A DNA stretch of 64,000 nucleotides from Saccharibacillus sp. JS10 (GTDB lineage: Bacteria; Bacillota; Bacilli; Paenibacillales; Paenibacillaceae), in contig NZ_JANFNS010000005.1 of NCBI RefSeq assembly GCF_024436065.1, positions 186,001 through 250,000 on the forward strand, in the 5' to 3' direction. Below the pieces are notes generated by a model. It was not told the DNA's origin. It was given only the letters and a program-made list of their open reading frames with translations, and ran no database searches. The translations under genes were made by a program, and so were the position numbers. Of the stretch, positions 34,498-43,978 are shown piece after piece (within the stretch, counting starts at the first letter, position 1; each line of letters begins with the position of its first letter).

Positions 34498-36108
34498 ATG
34501 AAATTCGATCCACTTTATCAACCTTATACTTCTCACCGTCTGCCGACTTATGCCCGAAAAGGAATGGTGGCTACCTCGCAACCTCTAGCTTCTCAAGCTG
34601 GACTGGATATTTTGAAAGCCGGAGGAAATGCGATTGATGCCGCGGTTGCTACAGCCGCCGCTCTTACCGTTTTGGAACCGGCTTTCAACGGCATTGGCGG
34701 CGACGCTTTTGCTTTGGTTTGGACAAAAGGCGAACTGCATGGTCTGAATGCCAGTGGACCGGCTCCAAAGACCTTATCGATTGAAGCGTTACAAAGCCTG
34801 GGGATCGACGAAATTCCAAAATACGGCGTAACGCCGATTACCGTTCCGGGCGCACCTGCGGCTTGGGCAGAATTGTCGCGTAAATTCGGACGGCTTTCAC
34901 TGGAACAAACGCTGGAACCTGCGGTACGTTATGCTTCGGAAGGTTATCCGATTCCCGCTGGTTTGGCCTATTTTTGGAATCGGGCGCATCGGATTTTCCG
35001 TACCAACTTGAGCGGCAAAGCGTACGAAGAATGGTTCCGTGTTTTCGCTCCGAATGGCAAAGCGCCGCAAGCGGGAGAACTATGGTCTTCGCCGGATCAT
35101 GCGGCAACGCTGCGAGAGATCGGGAAAACAAACGCCGAGTCGTTTTATCGGGGTGAATTGGCAGCTAAGATTGTGACTCATATTAAGCAGCACGATGGAT
35201 TTTTAAATCTTGAAGATCTTGCTGCTTATGAGCCTGAATGGGTAAAGCCTATTTCTGTGCCTTACCGCGGTTACGACGTTTGGGAAATTCCGCCGAATGG
35301 TCAAGGATTGATTGCATTAATGGCGCTACGCATTATGGATGGTTTGGATGCCGGGGAAAAAGATAGCGTCTCCACCCTGCATCGCCAAATCGAAGCGATG
35401 AAGCTTGCTTTTGCCGATGGTGAAGCGTATCTTGCCGATGCTCCGCATATGCGAACTTCAATCGAAGGGCTGATCTCCAGCGAATACGCGGATACGCGCC
35501 GAGCTTTAATCTCGGACGAAGCCGCTTTGCCAGGTCCGGGCACCCCTCCTTCCGGCGGAACAGTCTATCTCGCGACCGCTGACGAAGAAGGCAATATGGT
35601 CTCGTTTATCCAAAGCAACTATATGGGCTTTGGCTCAGGCATCGTCATTCCGGGAACAGGCATCTCGATGCAAAATCGCGGGCATAATTTCTCGATGAAT
35701 CCCGAACATGATAACGCACTGGCTCCAGGCAAAAAAAGTTACCATACGATCATTCCCGGTTTTTTGACCAAAGATGGCGAAGCTGTCGGTGCATTCGGCG
35801 TTATGGGCGGCTTCATGCAGCCTCAAGGTCATTTGCAAGTGATGATGAACACTATCGATTTTCAATTGAACCCGCAAGCGGCGCTCGATTCGCCTCGCTG
35901 GATGTGGGAACACGGTAAAAGCGTTCAAGTTGAACCTGATTTTCCGACTCATCTTCTTCAAGCGCTGATGCGCAAAGGGCATGAAATCAAGGTCGCGTCG
36001 GACAAAAGTACATTCGGGCGCGGGCAGATTATTTGGCGCGACTCCAAAAGCGGTGTTCTGTGCGGAGGTACAGAGTCTAGAGCCGACGGGTCTATTGCAG
36101 CTTGGTAA
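34498..36108 (+). CDS. Gamma-glutamyltransferase family protein (YwrD-like)
   Basis: A 536-residue Ntn-hydrolase. GNAIDAAVATAAALTVLEP near residue 40 and GIGGDAFALVW near 65 are family marks. The autoprocessing nucleophile is probably Thr355 in GGTVYLAT, giving subunits of about 354 and 182 residues; the residues after it differ from the TTHYS of true Ggt. No signal peptide is seen, unlike secreted Ggt, so it is likely cytoplasmic as for YwrD. It may act on gamma-glutamyl amides, cephalosporin-like acyl compounds or glutathione-like thiols. The start at 34498 follows AAAGGAG; in-frame codons before it run through the previous terminator. Confidence 0.85.
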   Translation: MKFDPLYQPYTSHRLPTYARKGMVATSQPLASQAGLDILKAGGNAIDAAVATAAALTVLEPAFNGIGGDAFALVWTKGELHGLNASGPAPKTLSIEALQSLGIDEIPKYGVTPITVPGAPAAWAELSRKFGRLSLEQTLEPAVRYASEGYPIPAGLAYFWNRAHRIFRTNLSGKAYEEWFRVFAPNGKAPQAGELWSSPDHAATLREIGKTNAESFYRGELAAKIVTHIKQHDGFLNLEDLAAYEPEWVKPISVPYRGYDVWEIPPNGQGLIALMALRIMDGLDAGEKDSVSTLHRQIEAMKLAFADGEAYLADAPHMRTSIEGLISSEYADTRRALISDEAALPGPGTPPSGGTVYLATADEEGNMVSFIQSNYMGFGSGIVIPGTGISMQNRGHNFSMNPEHDNALAPGKKSYHTIIPGFLTKDGEAVGAFGVMGGFMQPQGHLQVMMNTIDFQLNPQAALDSPRWMWEHGKSVQVEPDFPTHLLQALMRKGHEIKVASDKSTFGRGQIIWRDSKSGVLCGGTESRADGSIAAW

Positions 36109-36260
36109 AAGCAAGCTTGATCCACAATATAAAAGCAGAATCACCCCTTCTCGCGTCGCCTTTTCAACCCTTTTCACGTTTCTATTTCAAAGGTTGGTTT
36201 AAGTATGAGACATATAGAAGTCTATACTAGGGCTAAAATGACCACGAGGAGGACGACATC

Positions 36261-36953
36261 ATGAATCGAAAAATTATCGGAATATTCGCCACGGAACAGG
36301 AAGCCTCGCATACGATCGAAGCTTTGAAAAATATGGGGTATTCGACGGACGATATTTCAGCAGTCACTCGTAGCGCCGAAGAAGCTCGCAAATTCGAAGA
36401 CGAAACGGTAACCCTCGCGCAAGAAGGAGCAACAGGCGGCGCGGCAACAGGTGGCGTAGTCGGCGGGATCGGAGGACTTTTGGCAGGTCTTGGCGCTTTG
36501 GCGATTCCGGGTATCGGTCCTCTGCTCGCAGCAGGTCCGATCGCGGCTACTCTTGCCGGAGCGGCGGTCGGTGCTGCCGGTGGCGGGCTGATCGGAGGAT
36601 TAATCGGTCTGGGTATTCCTGAACATGAAGCCAAAGAATACGAAGCGATTGTCGGAGAAGGTCGTGTTCTCGTTATTGTCGATACGGAGGAAGCCAACCG
36701 AAGCGAAATTTATCGAATCTTCCGCGACAACCATTCTTTGAATAAACGGTACGATGAAGAATTTGCGGATTTGCCTCAATCTGCCGTAGAAGATTCCACC
36801 TATAACGAGACGCCGGCTATGGGTGCGACCAATCTCGAAGGAAACCGAATGGATGGTGCGCCTATCGGGCATCGCGGGCTTGCCAGCCCTGCCGATCTGG
36901 AAGAAGCAAATCCAAACGATCCAACCTATCGAACTCGAAAATCTGAATCTTAA
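36261..36953 (+). CDS. General-stress-like glycine-zipper protein, paralogue 1
   Basis: A 230-residue protein. Residues 1-55 form a small alpha/beta domain like that of YflT/GsiB-linked general stress proteins (ASHTIEALKNMGYSTDDISA). Residues ~58-125 are very Gly/Ala rich with GxxxG repeats, probably able to insert in or cross membranes. Then a second alpha/beta segment (GRVLVIVDTEE) and an acidic, disordered tail. Function unknown. Paralogue follows 15 bp downstream with its own AAGGAGG; an operon. Confidence 0.75.
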   Translation: MNRKIIGIFATEQEASHTIEALKNMGYSTDDISAVTRSAEEARKFEDETVTLAQEGATGGAATGGVVGGIGGLLAGLGALAIPGIGPLLAAGPIAATLAGAAVGAAGGGLIGGLIGLGIPEHEAKEYEAIVGEGRVLVIVDTEEANRSEIYRIFRDNHSLNKRYDEEFADLPQSAVEDSTYNETPAMGATNLEGNRMDGAPIGHRGLASPADLEEANPNDPTYRTRKSES

Positions 36954-36968
36954 GGAGGAAAGGCAACT

Positions 36969-37556
36969 ATGATGCAAAAAACAGTAGGCGTCTTTTTGAC
37001 GGAACGCGAAGCGGCTGAAGCCGTGGAAGAACTCAAACGTTCCGGCTATCAAGCAGACGATATTTCGGTCATCACTCGCAACCGCGAAAATGCGGAAGAA
37101 ATGCTGGATCAGCATCATAATAAAGCTCCAGAAGGCGCGGCTGGCGGTGCAGCAGCTGGCGGGATCTTAGGAGGCGTAGGCGGGCTGTTAGTTGGACTTG
37201 GTGCGCTGGCGATCCCCGGTATCGGTCCTTTGCTTGCCGCAGGTCCTATCGCGGTGAGTCTAGCGGGTCTTGCGGTCGGCGCAACAAGCGGCGGATTGGT
37301 TGGCGGGCTGATTGGCTTAGGGATTCCTGAGGAAGATGCAAAAATGTATGACGAGCATGTCGGCGGAGGACGCGTACTGGTGATCGTCGAGACGGAAAAT
37401 GACAAACGAAGCGAACTCGAATCGATCTTCCGCAATCATTACGCACTTAATCACACGCGCTTGGGTGGAACCGACGATTCCGGTCATAATATGCAAGCGA
37501 TTCCGCCGCATCAAAAAGAGATTCGTTCCGATCCCAATTCTCCAATGAATAAATAG
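36969..37556 (+). CDS. General-stress-like glycine-zipper protein, paralogue 2
   Basis: A 195-residue paralogue of the preceding gene with the same plan: N-terminal alpha/beta segment (EAVEELKRSGYQADDISV), Gly/Ala zipper of nearly identical sequence in the middle (IPGIGPLLAAGPIA), GGRVLVIVETE after it, and a shorter disordered tail. Two adjacent ATG codons; GGAGG is 10 nt before the first. Ends at the hairpin 37655-37684. The near-identical central zipper suggests that the two proteins interact or arose by recent duplication. Confidence 0.75.
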   Translation: MMQKTVGVFLTEREAAEAVEELKRSGYQADDISVITRNRENAEEMLDQHHNKAPEGAAGGAAAGGILGGVGGLLVGLGALAIPGIGPLLAAGPIAVSLAGLAVGATSGGLVGGLIGLGIPEEDAKMYDEHVGGGRVLVIVETENDKRSELESIFRNHYALNHTRLGGTDDSGHNMQAIPPHQKEIRSDPNSPMNK

Positions 37557-37654
37557 ACCTATGATATACCTTTCAAAAAAACCTTTAATGTAATTAAATG
37601 TATTATAGTTATTTTTATAATTATATTTTTGTTGATTATTTATTCTTTTTTGAT

Positions 37655-37684
37655 AAAAGCCCCTACATGGTTAGGGGCTTTTTG
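37655..37684 (+). terminator. Terminator of the glycine-zipper operon
   Basis: AAAAGCCCCTA (37655-37665) with TAGGGGCTTTT (37672-37682), followed by T residues. Confidence 0.9.
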
Positions 37685-37741
37685 ACGATAATAAAACTAA
37701 GTTTTACGCATCGCAATATCTAATATGAGGGAAGTGAGCAT

Positions 37742-39307
37742 TTGAGTAACTTAGAGCGTGTAATGCGTCAACGAAACAAAGTAGTCATGTGGATCCTATA
37801 TGTTTGCGTACCTTTGGTTATTTTATCTGCTATTTCTGGTGATACTATCGCCAAAATCTCTGCCGTCTTCTTGGTTGTATTTCTTGCAGCATTTACAGTC
37901 CTTCACATTCTTAAAAAAGCTACCTTTCTTCTTCCCTATGGCGTCGCACTCTATTTTGCCATAAGTTATGCTTTGCAATATACGACCACGATCAGTCTCG
38001 TAACGGCTATTGTTCCTTCTGTACTTCTTCTGTTGTATCCGCTTTATCGATATACCCTTGTCTACTCCTCAACGGCTTTAGTAATCATGGTTATTTCATA
38101 CTTCCGAGGAGCTCAACCTTTCATCCCTGAAGGATCGGTTGGTCTACTATTAAATACGGTTATCGCATTTGCAATAATCGCGACGATCGCGGTTTTAATT
38201 GGTGTTGCTACTGAAAAAACACTTCGTGCAATGGCACTTCAAAGAGAAACAAGCAACAGCAATGCAGCAAAGATCGACCAAGTCTTATCTGAAGTTCGTA
38301 CGGCTCTCGATGAACTGAGTAAATTCGCACGTAAGTCCAAAGAAAGTATTACGTTGAATGAACTGATCACTGGCGAAATTACGAATACCTTCTCTCACGT
38401 TGCAAAAGGCGCTGAATCTCAAGCCCAAAGCGTTACGAGCATTTCCGATAAAATGTCGGCAAGCGATGTAGAAATCGATGGCGTCGTTCAAAACTCTTCG
38501 ATGATGCGCGATTTATCTGAACTTACGGTACATGTAACCCAAGAAGGTTCGGGAAAAATGACCGAGCTTCGTACACATATCGATCAAGTCTATTCGGTTA
38601 TGAACGATACCGCCCATGATATGGAATTGTTCCGGGAACAAAATCAACAAATCGCTCAAATTTTAACGACGATCTCTGAAATTGCAAGCCAGACGAACCT
38701 TTTGGCACTCAATGCTGCGATCGAAGCTGCACGTGCGGGCGATGCTGGACGCGGATTCGCTGTCGTCTCCGACGAAGTTCGCAAACTTGCCGAACATTCG
38801 CGTGAATCCGCTGAACAAATCGGCGGGATCTTAAGCGAACTGCAAAATGGTACAGAGCGTCTAATGAGTCAAATCGTACGCGGACGCGAAGCCGCAGCAA
38901 ACAGTTTGGGTGCAGCAGAGCGTTCGGAACAAGCGTTAAACGAAATCAATCAAAATACGCATCAATTGTTGGATCAAGCCGGAGAAGTTGAATCGCGTTC
39001 CGAGAAAATGAAAGCTTCTTCTTCGGAAGTTTCGACGCAAGCCGTCGCGATTGCTGCCGTAACGCAACAAACGAATGCGGCGATGGAAGAAATTTTAGCC
39101 GGAATGGGCGAGCAAAAATACATCAGCGACGAAATGACGAAAAGCTTCAACAAATTGGAGCAATTGATCAGCAATCTTCAAAATTTGTCGTCGTTCAAAA
39201 TTGAAACGACACCTGATGAAACTGCTCCTGTTGCAAAAATTCGTAAAAAGAAAAACAAAAGTGATGAAACAGCCGTAGTAAATAGCGAAGAAGCAATTGC
39301 CGGTTAA
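37742..39307 (+). CDS. Methyl-accepting chemotaxis protein without HAMP, paralogue 2
   Basis: A 521-residue chemoreceptor of the same layout as that at 17023-18510: about six N-terminal hydrophobic segments (residues ~15-165), no clear HAMP, then the signalling coiled coil with [20 protein letters not shown] and [16 protein letters not shown]. The C-terminus carries a Lys-rich segment (KIRKKKNK) and an acidic end. The start is a TTG preceded by GGGAAGTGAG. A weak sigma-D-like pattern (TAAA ... CGCAATAT, about 37692-37719) is present upstream. Confidence 0.87.
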   Translation: MSNLERVMRQRNKVVMWILYVCVPLVILSAISGDTIAKISAVFLVVFLAAFTVLHILKKATFLLPYGVALYFAISYALQYTTTISLVTAIVPSVLLLLYPLYRYTLVYSSTALVIMVISYFRGAQPFIPEGSVGLLLNTVIAFAIIATIAVLIGVATEKTLRAMALQRETSNSNAAKIDQVLSEVRTALDELSKFARKSKESITLNELITGEITNTFSHVAKGAESQAQSVTSISDKMSASDVEIDGVVQNSSMMRDLSELTVHVTQEGSGKMTELRTHIDQVYSVMNDTAHDMELFREQNQQIAQILTTISEIASQTNLLALNAAIEAARAGDAGRGFAVVSDEVRKLAEHSRESAEQIGGILSELQNGTERLMSQIVRGREAAANSLGAAERSEQALNEINQNTHQLLDQAGEVESRSEKMKASSSEVSTQAVAIAAVTQQTNAAMEEILAGMGEQKYISDEMTKSFNKLEQLISNLQNLSSFKIETTPDETAPVAKIRKKKNKSDETAVVNSEEAIAG

Positions 39308-39324
39308 TCATTTTCGAACCTCTT

Positions 39325-39373
39325 CAAAAAAGCCGTTCCGAAGTTCGCCATTTGGCAATTCGGAACGGTTTTT
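39325..39373. terminator. Bidirectional terminator between the chemoreceptor and the M23 peptidase gene
   Basis: CCGTTCCGAA (39333-39342) with TTCGGAACGG (39359-39368), A-tract before, T-tract after. Confidence 0.85.
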
Positions 39374-39378
39374 GATAT

Positions 39379-40425
39379 TTATTGAATCGTAAATACGCGG
39401 GATGCCGCATCAGCGCGTACCGATGATCCGGCATACAATACTCGATCCGGTTGCTTGTAGAACTGAGGCCATAATCCGTGGCGATAGTTTGCTTTATTCG
39501 GGAACGTTGGATCATTGGCTCGGATCGCGGCTGCGTACACATATACTTTTTGCCCTTTGGATGCTCCGGTCGCTTGTTTGAGATCAATCTGATATCGCAT
39601 CGTATTGGCGTTAGACAATCGGAATTTGGTCGAAGACATTTTCCACTTCCCGGTAGCTCCAATCTTATAATGCAGTTGAATCTCAACTGGGCGATTTCGA
39701 TCATATCGATTGCTCTGCGGGTTATCTGTTGCAGCGTATGCCGTCAAATACAACACATTTCCTTTTTGCCAGTCTGCCGAGATATAGTCAAGATCCGATC
39801 CCGCATTCCAAGTCTCGAGCGACGTATGACGATAAAACAGATACATGGGCATCGTCTGAATATCCGCTGAGTTACTTTTCCCACGGCTGACTTGTTGAAT
39901 ATGCAGATGTGGATTATATCGCTTTGCCCGATCCACGGTACCGATAACGGTCGTCTCTGTGACGTAATCGCCGACCGCAATGCCATAACTACCAGAGCCT
40001 GCCGGATCGATATGGACGTATTGCACGTAGACACCATCCGGGTTTCCGTCTCCGTCGGTATCGTGATCGATAATGACGCTGCCTAATTGAGCAGACGTAT
40101 TGGATTTGATCTCGGTAATTTTCCCCGGCAAAATCGCATAGACGCGCTCGCCCGATGCCATCGCCATATCCGATCCGTTATGTGGATTCGTGCCGCTGAC
40201 GACATTACGAGGTTGATTGGTTTTGCTTTCAATAGGCGCATAGCGTTCCAACAATCCATCTGCATCGCTTCTTGAAGGGGTCATTGCCGGTGCGATCGAA
40301 GCTTTGACTCCGTATTGTTGCAAAAATCTCGCTCCGTAATCCGCTGCTGAAGCTGAAGATACCGCGCTAAGCAAAAGCAGTGCCGCCATCGTCAGTTGTA
40401 CTTTTCGCCGAAGATTCTTATTCAT
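39379..40425 (-). CDS. Secreted M23 (LytM/lysostaphin-type) metallopeptidase
   Basis: A 348-residue exported protein; signal peptide residues 1-27. The M23 zinc ligands are visible: HNGSD gives His82 and Asp86, and HLH gives His175, with His138 and His173 in the active site. These enzymes cut peptide cross-bridges in peptidoglycan. Inside the domain is a DTDGDGNPDG loop (about residues 122-131) like a calcium-binding loop, which is unusual for the family. Residues ~190-348 are a beta-rich C-terminal region of unknown role. Its start codon shares one base with the stop of the upstream gene (TAATG), so translation is coupled. Confidence 0.82.
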   Translation of the reverse strand: MNKNLRRKVQLTMAALLLLSAVSSASAADYGARFLQQYGVKASIAPAMTPSRSDADGLLERYAPIESKTNQPRNVVSGTNPHNGSDMAMASGERVYAILPGKITEIKSNTSAQLGSVIIDHDTDGDGNPDGVYVQYVHIDPAGSGSYGIAVGDYVTETTVIGTVDRAKRYNPHLHIQQVSRGKSNSADIQTMPMYLFYRHTSLETWNAGSDLDYISADWQKGNVLYLTAYAATDNPQSNRYDRNRPVEIQLHYKIGATGKWKMSSTKFRLSNANTMRYQIDLKQATGASKGQKVYVYAAAIRANDPTFPNKANYRHGLWPQFYKQPDRVLYAGSSVRADAASRVFTIQ

Positions 40426-41591
40426 TATTTGACCTCCTTGCTCATATCAACGACATACGTCGACTCATGGGCTGACTCGCGATTGCGAACTTGAACGAGT
40501 AAGGTCTCTGAATCTTGCCAACTCATACCGATGATCGAACTGCCTGCCGGCTCGTCAAATTTATGTATCTCAGACGTATTCGCATCAACGACAATCAATG
40601 TCGAAACTCGGCTTGAGCGGTTCGGCGCATTGAGCAGCGCAAACCAAGCTCCATTCTCCGATGACGAGATCGAACGCAAATGATTCAATCCGCTGCCGCG
40701 TATCACTTTCTTTTGCCCTGTCGATAGATTTCGGATATTCACCGAACCGTCCGCAGTCTGGTACATCAAATGATTAGCTGATAGCGCTGACACTGAATAT
40801 TCGGAAACAAGTTGGGCAGAAGCTTTGCCGCTACTGTCCACCTGCACAATTCCCAGATCGCCTAAATCCAGATAAAAGCGATTTTTCTGATCCCAACCGA
40901 GCACGGTATATCCGGCTCCGTATACTTTACGTTCTGCTCCGGTACGCAAATCTTTGATCCAGTTTTCGCCGTCTTCATTGCCGGTGGCGACGATATTGCG
41001 CGTTGTCCAATACAGCAACTGGGTACCGTCCGGGCTGATCGAAGCTCGCTGTCCCCATACGACCATTTTTGCCGAACCTCCAGAGATTGGACCGCGCTGT
41101 GTTTTGCGAATATTTCCTGTCTGACTGTTCAAAAACAGAGACAGGGTACGCTTTTGCGGATTTAGCTTATAGATCGACGCCGCGTATTCCACTAACACAT
41201 TGCCATCAGGTAGCGTGACTATGTCATAACCGAGATCCGGTGAAGGCAATACCGTCATTTTTCCTGCGGAATCGATATAACGAAAAGTTAACGTGTCATT
41301 TAGACCGTCTGCGGTCAGCTTTGCTGTAAATGTCCGTGTTGAGTTAGAGATTGTGCCTGCACGCTTTGCAGAAATTCCTGTAACGGGATCGATTGAAGTC
41401 ACTGCTTGTTGTTTCTCATCGCGCCCGGGTATTTTGACTTCAACGCCTTGTGTAGCGATAAGACGACCCGATTTTTTGCTTGCTTGTGTCCAAAGATCGG
41501 AGTCGGCAAGCGCGACGCTCGCCGCAAGGATTAACATCAGCGCCGTAAGACTAAATACCTTCCAACTCGTTTTGTTTCGCATCAGCTTCAC
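40425..41591 (-). CDS. Secreted propeller-like protein of unknown function
   Basis: A 388-residue protein with a signal peptide (residues 1-29, cleaved near ALA). The rest is beta-rich with repeated D-x-x-T-G-like and W/Y turns (for example SPDGTQLLYW), which suggests a TolB/WD40-like beta-propeller; I cannot count blades safely. No catalytic motif seen. Its stop overlaps the start of the M23 peptidase gene, so the two are made together and may act together on the wall. Confidence 0.65.
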   Translation of the reverse strand: MKLMRNKTSWKVFSLTALMLILAASVALADSDLWTQASKKSGRLIATQGVEVKIPGRDEKQQAVTSIDPVTGISAKRAGTISNSTRTFTAKLTADGLNDTLTFRYIDSAGKMTVLPSPDLGYDIVTLPDGNVLVEYAASIYKLNPQKRTLSLFLNSQTGNIRKTQRGPISGGSAKMVVWGQRASISPDGTQLLYWTTRNIVATGNEDGENWIKDLRTGAERKVYGAGYTVLGWDQKNRFYLDLGDLGIVQVDSSGKASAQLVSEYSVSALSANHLMYQTADGSVNIRNLSTGQKKVIRGSGLNHLRSISSSENGAWFALLNAPNRSSRVSTLIVVDANTSEIHKFDEPAGSSIIGMSWQDSETLLVQVRNRESAHESTYVVDMSKEVK

Positions 41592-41887
41592 CTTTCTTTT
41601 GGCTATGGGATTTAAAATGCTGGATTGCGCTCAATGTAACCGAAAAAACGATCGGATGCAATAAATCGGACGTTATGGAAAAACTATTCAGAAAAATAGG
41701 TCTAAAGATATTGTTATTTTTAGTTTAAAAGGCTTATTTTATAAGCAAGGATTATTTTGTATACGCTTTTTTTGACAATAAATCATACCTATAGACCCAT
41801 CCTACTCCTGGTTACGAATCTCTCTTCTCTCCTCCACACTCTTTACGAGTCCCCGTGGTTATGATCATCTAGAGGAGGTTTTTTTGC
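41592..41887. other. Divergent intergenic region upstream of FapA and the propeller/M23 operon
   Basis: About 296 bp without a gene. TTGACA occurs on the plus strand near 41773, but no -10 lies at the right distance. AGAGGAGG (about 41870-41878) is the FapA ribosome site. Confidence 0.5.
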
Positions 41888-43684
41888 GTGTTGAAATTTA
41901 ATGAAGATATAGACACCCTATCGGAAACTACGCATACTACGCCTTGCAACGGGCTTATCGAAATTCGCGAGAATCGGTTTATTGTGACTGACCCGCAAGA
42001 CGAAGGTGATTTTGCGGTGCTCATTCCGACTTTTCCGCTTCGTTTATGGTTAAACGGGGTTGAAATGAGAAATCCGTTTCCGGTTCGCGCCAGTGATCGG
42101 ATCGAATGGGAACGTGCGGAAGAACCTTTATATGAGATCAAAGTTTCTCCAGATCGGATGCAAGCTTTTTTAACGGTATTTAGCGAAATTCGATATGCTT
42201 GGAAATTACAAGATTGCGCAGTCGCAGAACGATTGGCTCCGACCAGTGTTCACGATCTGGAAAACCCTGTGCATCGACTCGAAATTGCTGAAATCATGGC
42301 TGAGATCGGTAAACAAGGAATTCGCAAAAACTTAGACGTATCGGCAATCGCAGGTATTTTGCAAGAAGCGACAGGCCAAGCGGCTCAGTTTGCTTTCGGA
42401 GAAGAAGCATTACCGGGTGTAGATGCTACAATCGATCTGCTTTTTGAACAAAAAATCGAAAATGCTTTTGAAGAAGTCGGCGGTGCGCTCGATTATCGGA
42501 ATCATCTACGTATTCCTTCGGTGCAACCAGGAGATATATTGGCTTACGCTCATCCTTCACAGCCGGGTACTCCCGGATTCGACGTGTTCGGAGATGTAAT
42601 TGAACCTCCGCCTGTACGCGAAATCGATTTACGTGCCCGCCAACATGTTGAAGAACGCGAAGGCGGAATCTTTGTTGCGACCAAAGCCGGGCGTCCTTGT
42701 CTTGCCGAAGGCACAGTCTGTTACTTGGATATATCGGATGCTTATTTTGTTGCGGGTGATGTGGATCTCAAAACAGGGAATATCGTCTTTTCCGGTGATG
42801 TCACGATACAAGGTCATGTCACAGATAATATGATTGTGGAATCACTGGGCAACGTCTATATCTCGGGCGGTGTATATAATTCAACGATTACCGCTGCGGG
42901 TAGCATTATTGTACTCGGAAGCGTAATCGGAAGTCGGCTCTACTCGGGAAGTTTCGGTCTATCGTTCAATCGACTGTATCATCTTTCGCAAAAGTTAAAA
43001 AATGATCTGGGCGTGCTGCTGCAAGCTTCGCGAACTTTATATACTGAAGTTGGCAAACGCGGACAATCCGCAAAATTCGGACAAGTGGCTCTGCTGCTAC
43101 TGAAAAGCAAATTCAAAGAAATCCAGCCAGATATTCGCGAGTTATTGCAAGTCATGATCACCGTACAACGTAGTACCGGTGGGGCTTCAAACGAATTTGC
43201 CGATGCGCTAAATCTAATGCTTTCTCCGACGCAAATGATCGAATCGCTGACCGAAGATTTGCTGCTCAATCTTCAAGATCATCTGGATCGCGAACATACT
43301 TTTGTCGATGATATGCAAAAAAGCGATGCTCAGATCGAATTATCCCGTTGTCAGACCAGCACGATTAAATCAAACGGCGATATCGTCATTCATAAAGAAG
43401 GTATTTTGCAAAGCGATCTCTACGCAACCGGATCGATCACGTTCGCTCATCCTTCTTCGGTCTGCCGAGGTTCATGCCTAGAAGCGGAAGACCGAATCAA
43501 TGCAAAAACGGTAGGTAGCGCCGGCGGTGCTCCTTGTATCCTCCGCGCCAAACGAACGATCTACGTTTCTCAAATGTTTGACGGCAAAATATCCGCCGGT
43601 GGATTACACCGCGAGATCTTAGCTCCTGTCCGTGACTGCACCTTCGGATATATGGAAGACAATGCAACCCCCCTTCCAAATTAA
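41888..43684 (+). CDS. FapA-family protein (DUF342)
   Basis: A 598-residue DUF342 protein. The central part shows the right-handed beta-helix pattern of the family (GDVDLKTGNIVFSGDVTIQG near 297, then repeated short hydrophobic/Gly steps); a helical stretch interrupts it at ~365-490 and the helix resumes after. The N-terminal ~130 residues are a variable domain. FapA proteins are linked to flagellar assembly or polar organisation, often far from flagellar genes. GTG start with AGGAGG 10 nt upstream. Single gene. Confidence 0.83.
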   Translation: MLKFNEDIDTLSETTHTTPCNGLIEIRENRFIVTDPQDEGDFAVLIPTFPLRLWLNGVEMRNPFPVRASDRIEWERAEEPLYEIKVSPDRMQAFLTVFSEIRYAWKLQDCAVAERLAPTSVHDLENPVHRLEIAEIMAEIGKQGIRKNLDVSAIAGILQEATGQAAQFAFGEEALPGVDATIDLLFEQKIENAFEEVGGALDYRNHLRIPSVQPGDILAYAHPSQPGTPGFDVFGDVIEPPPVREIDLRARQHVEEREGGIFVATKAGRPCLAEGTVCYLDISDAYFVAGDVDLKTGNIVFSGDVTIQGHVTDNMIVESLGNVYISGGVYNSTITAAGSIIVLGSVIGSRLYSGSFGLSFNRLYHLSQKLKNDLGVLLQASRTLYTEVGKRGQSAKFGQVALLLLKSKFKEIQPDIRELLQVMITVQRSTGGASNEFADALNLMLSPTQMIESLTEDLLLNLQDHLDREHTFVDDMQKSDAQIELSRCQTSTIKSNGDIVIHKEGILQSDLYATGSITFAHPSSVCRGSCLEAEDRINAKTVGSAGGAPCILRAKRTIYVSQMFDGKISAGGLHREILAPVRDCTFGYMEDNATPLPN

Positions 43685-43754
43685 AGGTTGTAAGCGCTAA
43701 CTAACTTACTAACTCTTTTCATTCTATTAACGATTCCCAAACGATCTATACCCA

Positions 43755-43792
43755 TAAAAAAAGCCAGCGAAGACTTTATTCGCTGGCTTTTA
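43755..43792. terminator. Terminator of the rph-rdgB operon, shared with FapA
   Basis: AAAGCCAGCGAA (43760-43771) with TTCGCTGGCTTT (43779-43790), A-tract before and T-tract after. On the minus strand it closes the rph-rdgB transcript beyond element D. Confidence 0.85.
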
Positions 43793-43851
43793 TTCTTATT
43801 CTTATTCTTTTTCTTTCTCTTTTCTTTCTTCTTACCCTACCCCACATATCG
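43790..43851. repeat. Polypyrimidine tract (purine-rich in the rdgB 3' RNA)
   Basis: About 60 bp almost only C and T on the plus strand, beginning with TATTCTTATTCTTATTC repeats. It lies between element D and the terminator, so the rdgB transcript has a long purine-rich stretch here. Confidence 0.7.
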
Positions 43852-43865
43852 TGCAGATACGTAAG

Positions 43866-43975
43866 CGAAGGGGAAAATACGTGAGATCCGCCTTTGAACT
43901 CGGAAAATTCCAATAAAAACTTCAATCTATTTTTCCGAGTGAAACAGCGAATCGAACGAATTTTCCCCGCAGCGC
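43866..43975. repeat. Dispersed nested palindromic element, divergent copy D
   Basis: Inner stem ACTCGGAAAA (43898-43907) with TTTTCCGAGT (43931-43940); outer GGGGAAAAT (43870-43878) with ATTTTCCCC (43960-43968), both perfect. Read on the minus strand, the right flank TTCAAAGGCG of the inner stem matches copies A-C. It begins 4 bp after the rdgB stop and lies before its terminator. More divergent and shorter than A-C. Confidence 0.75.
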
Positions 43976-43978
43976 CTT

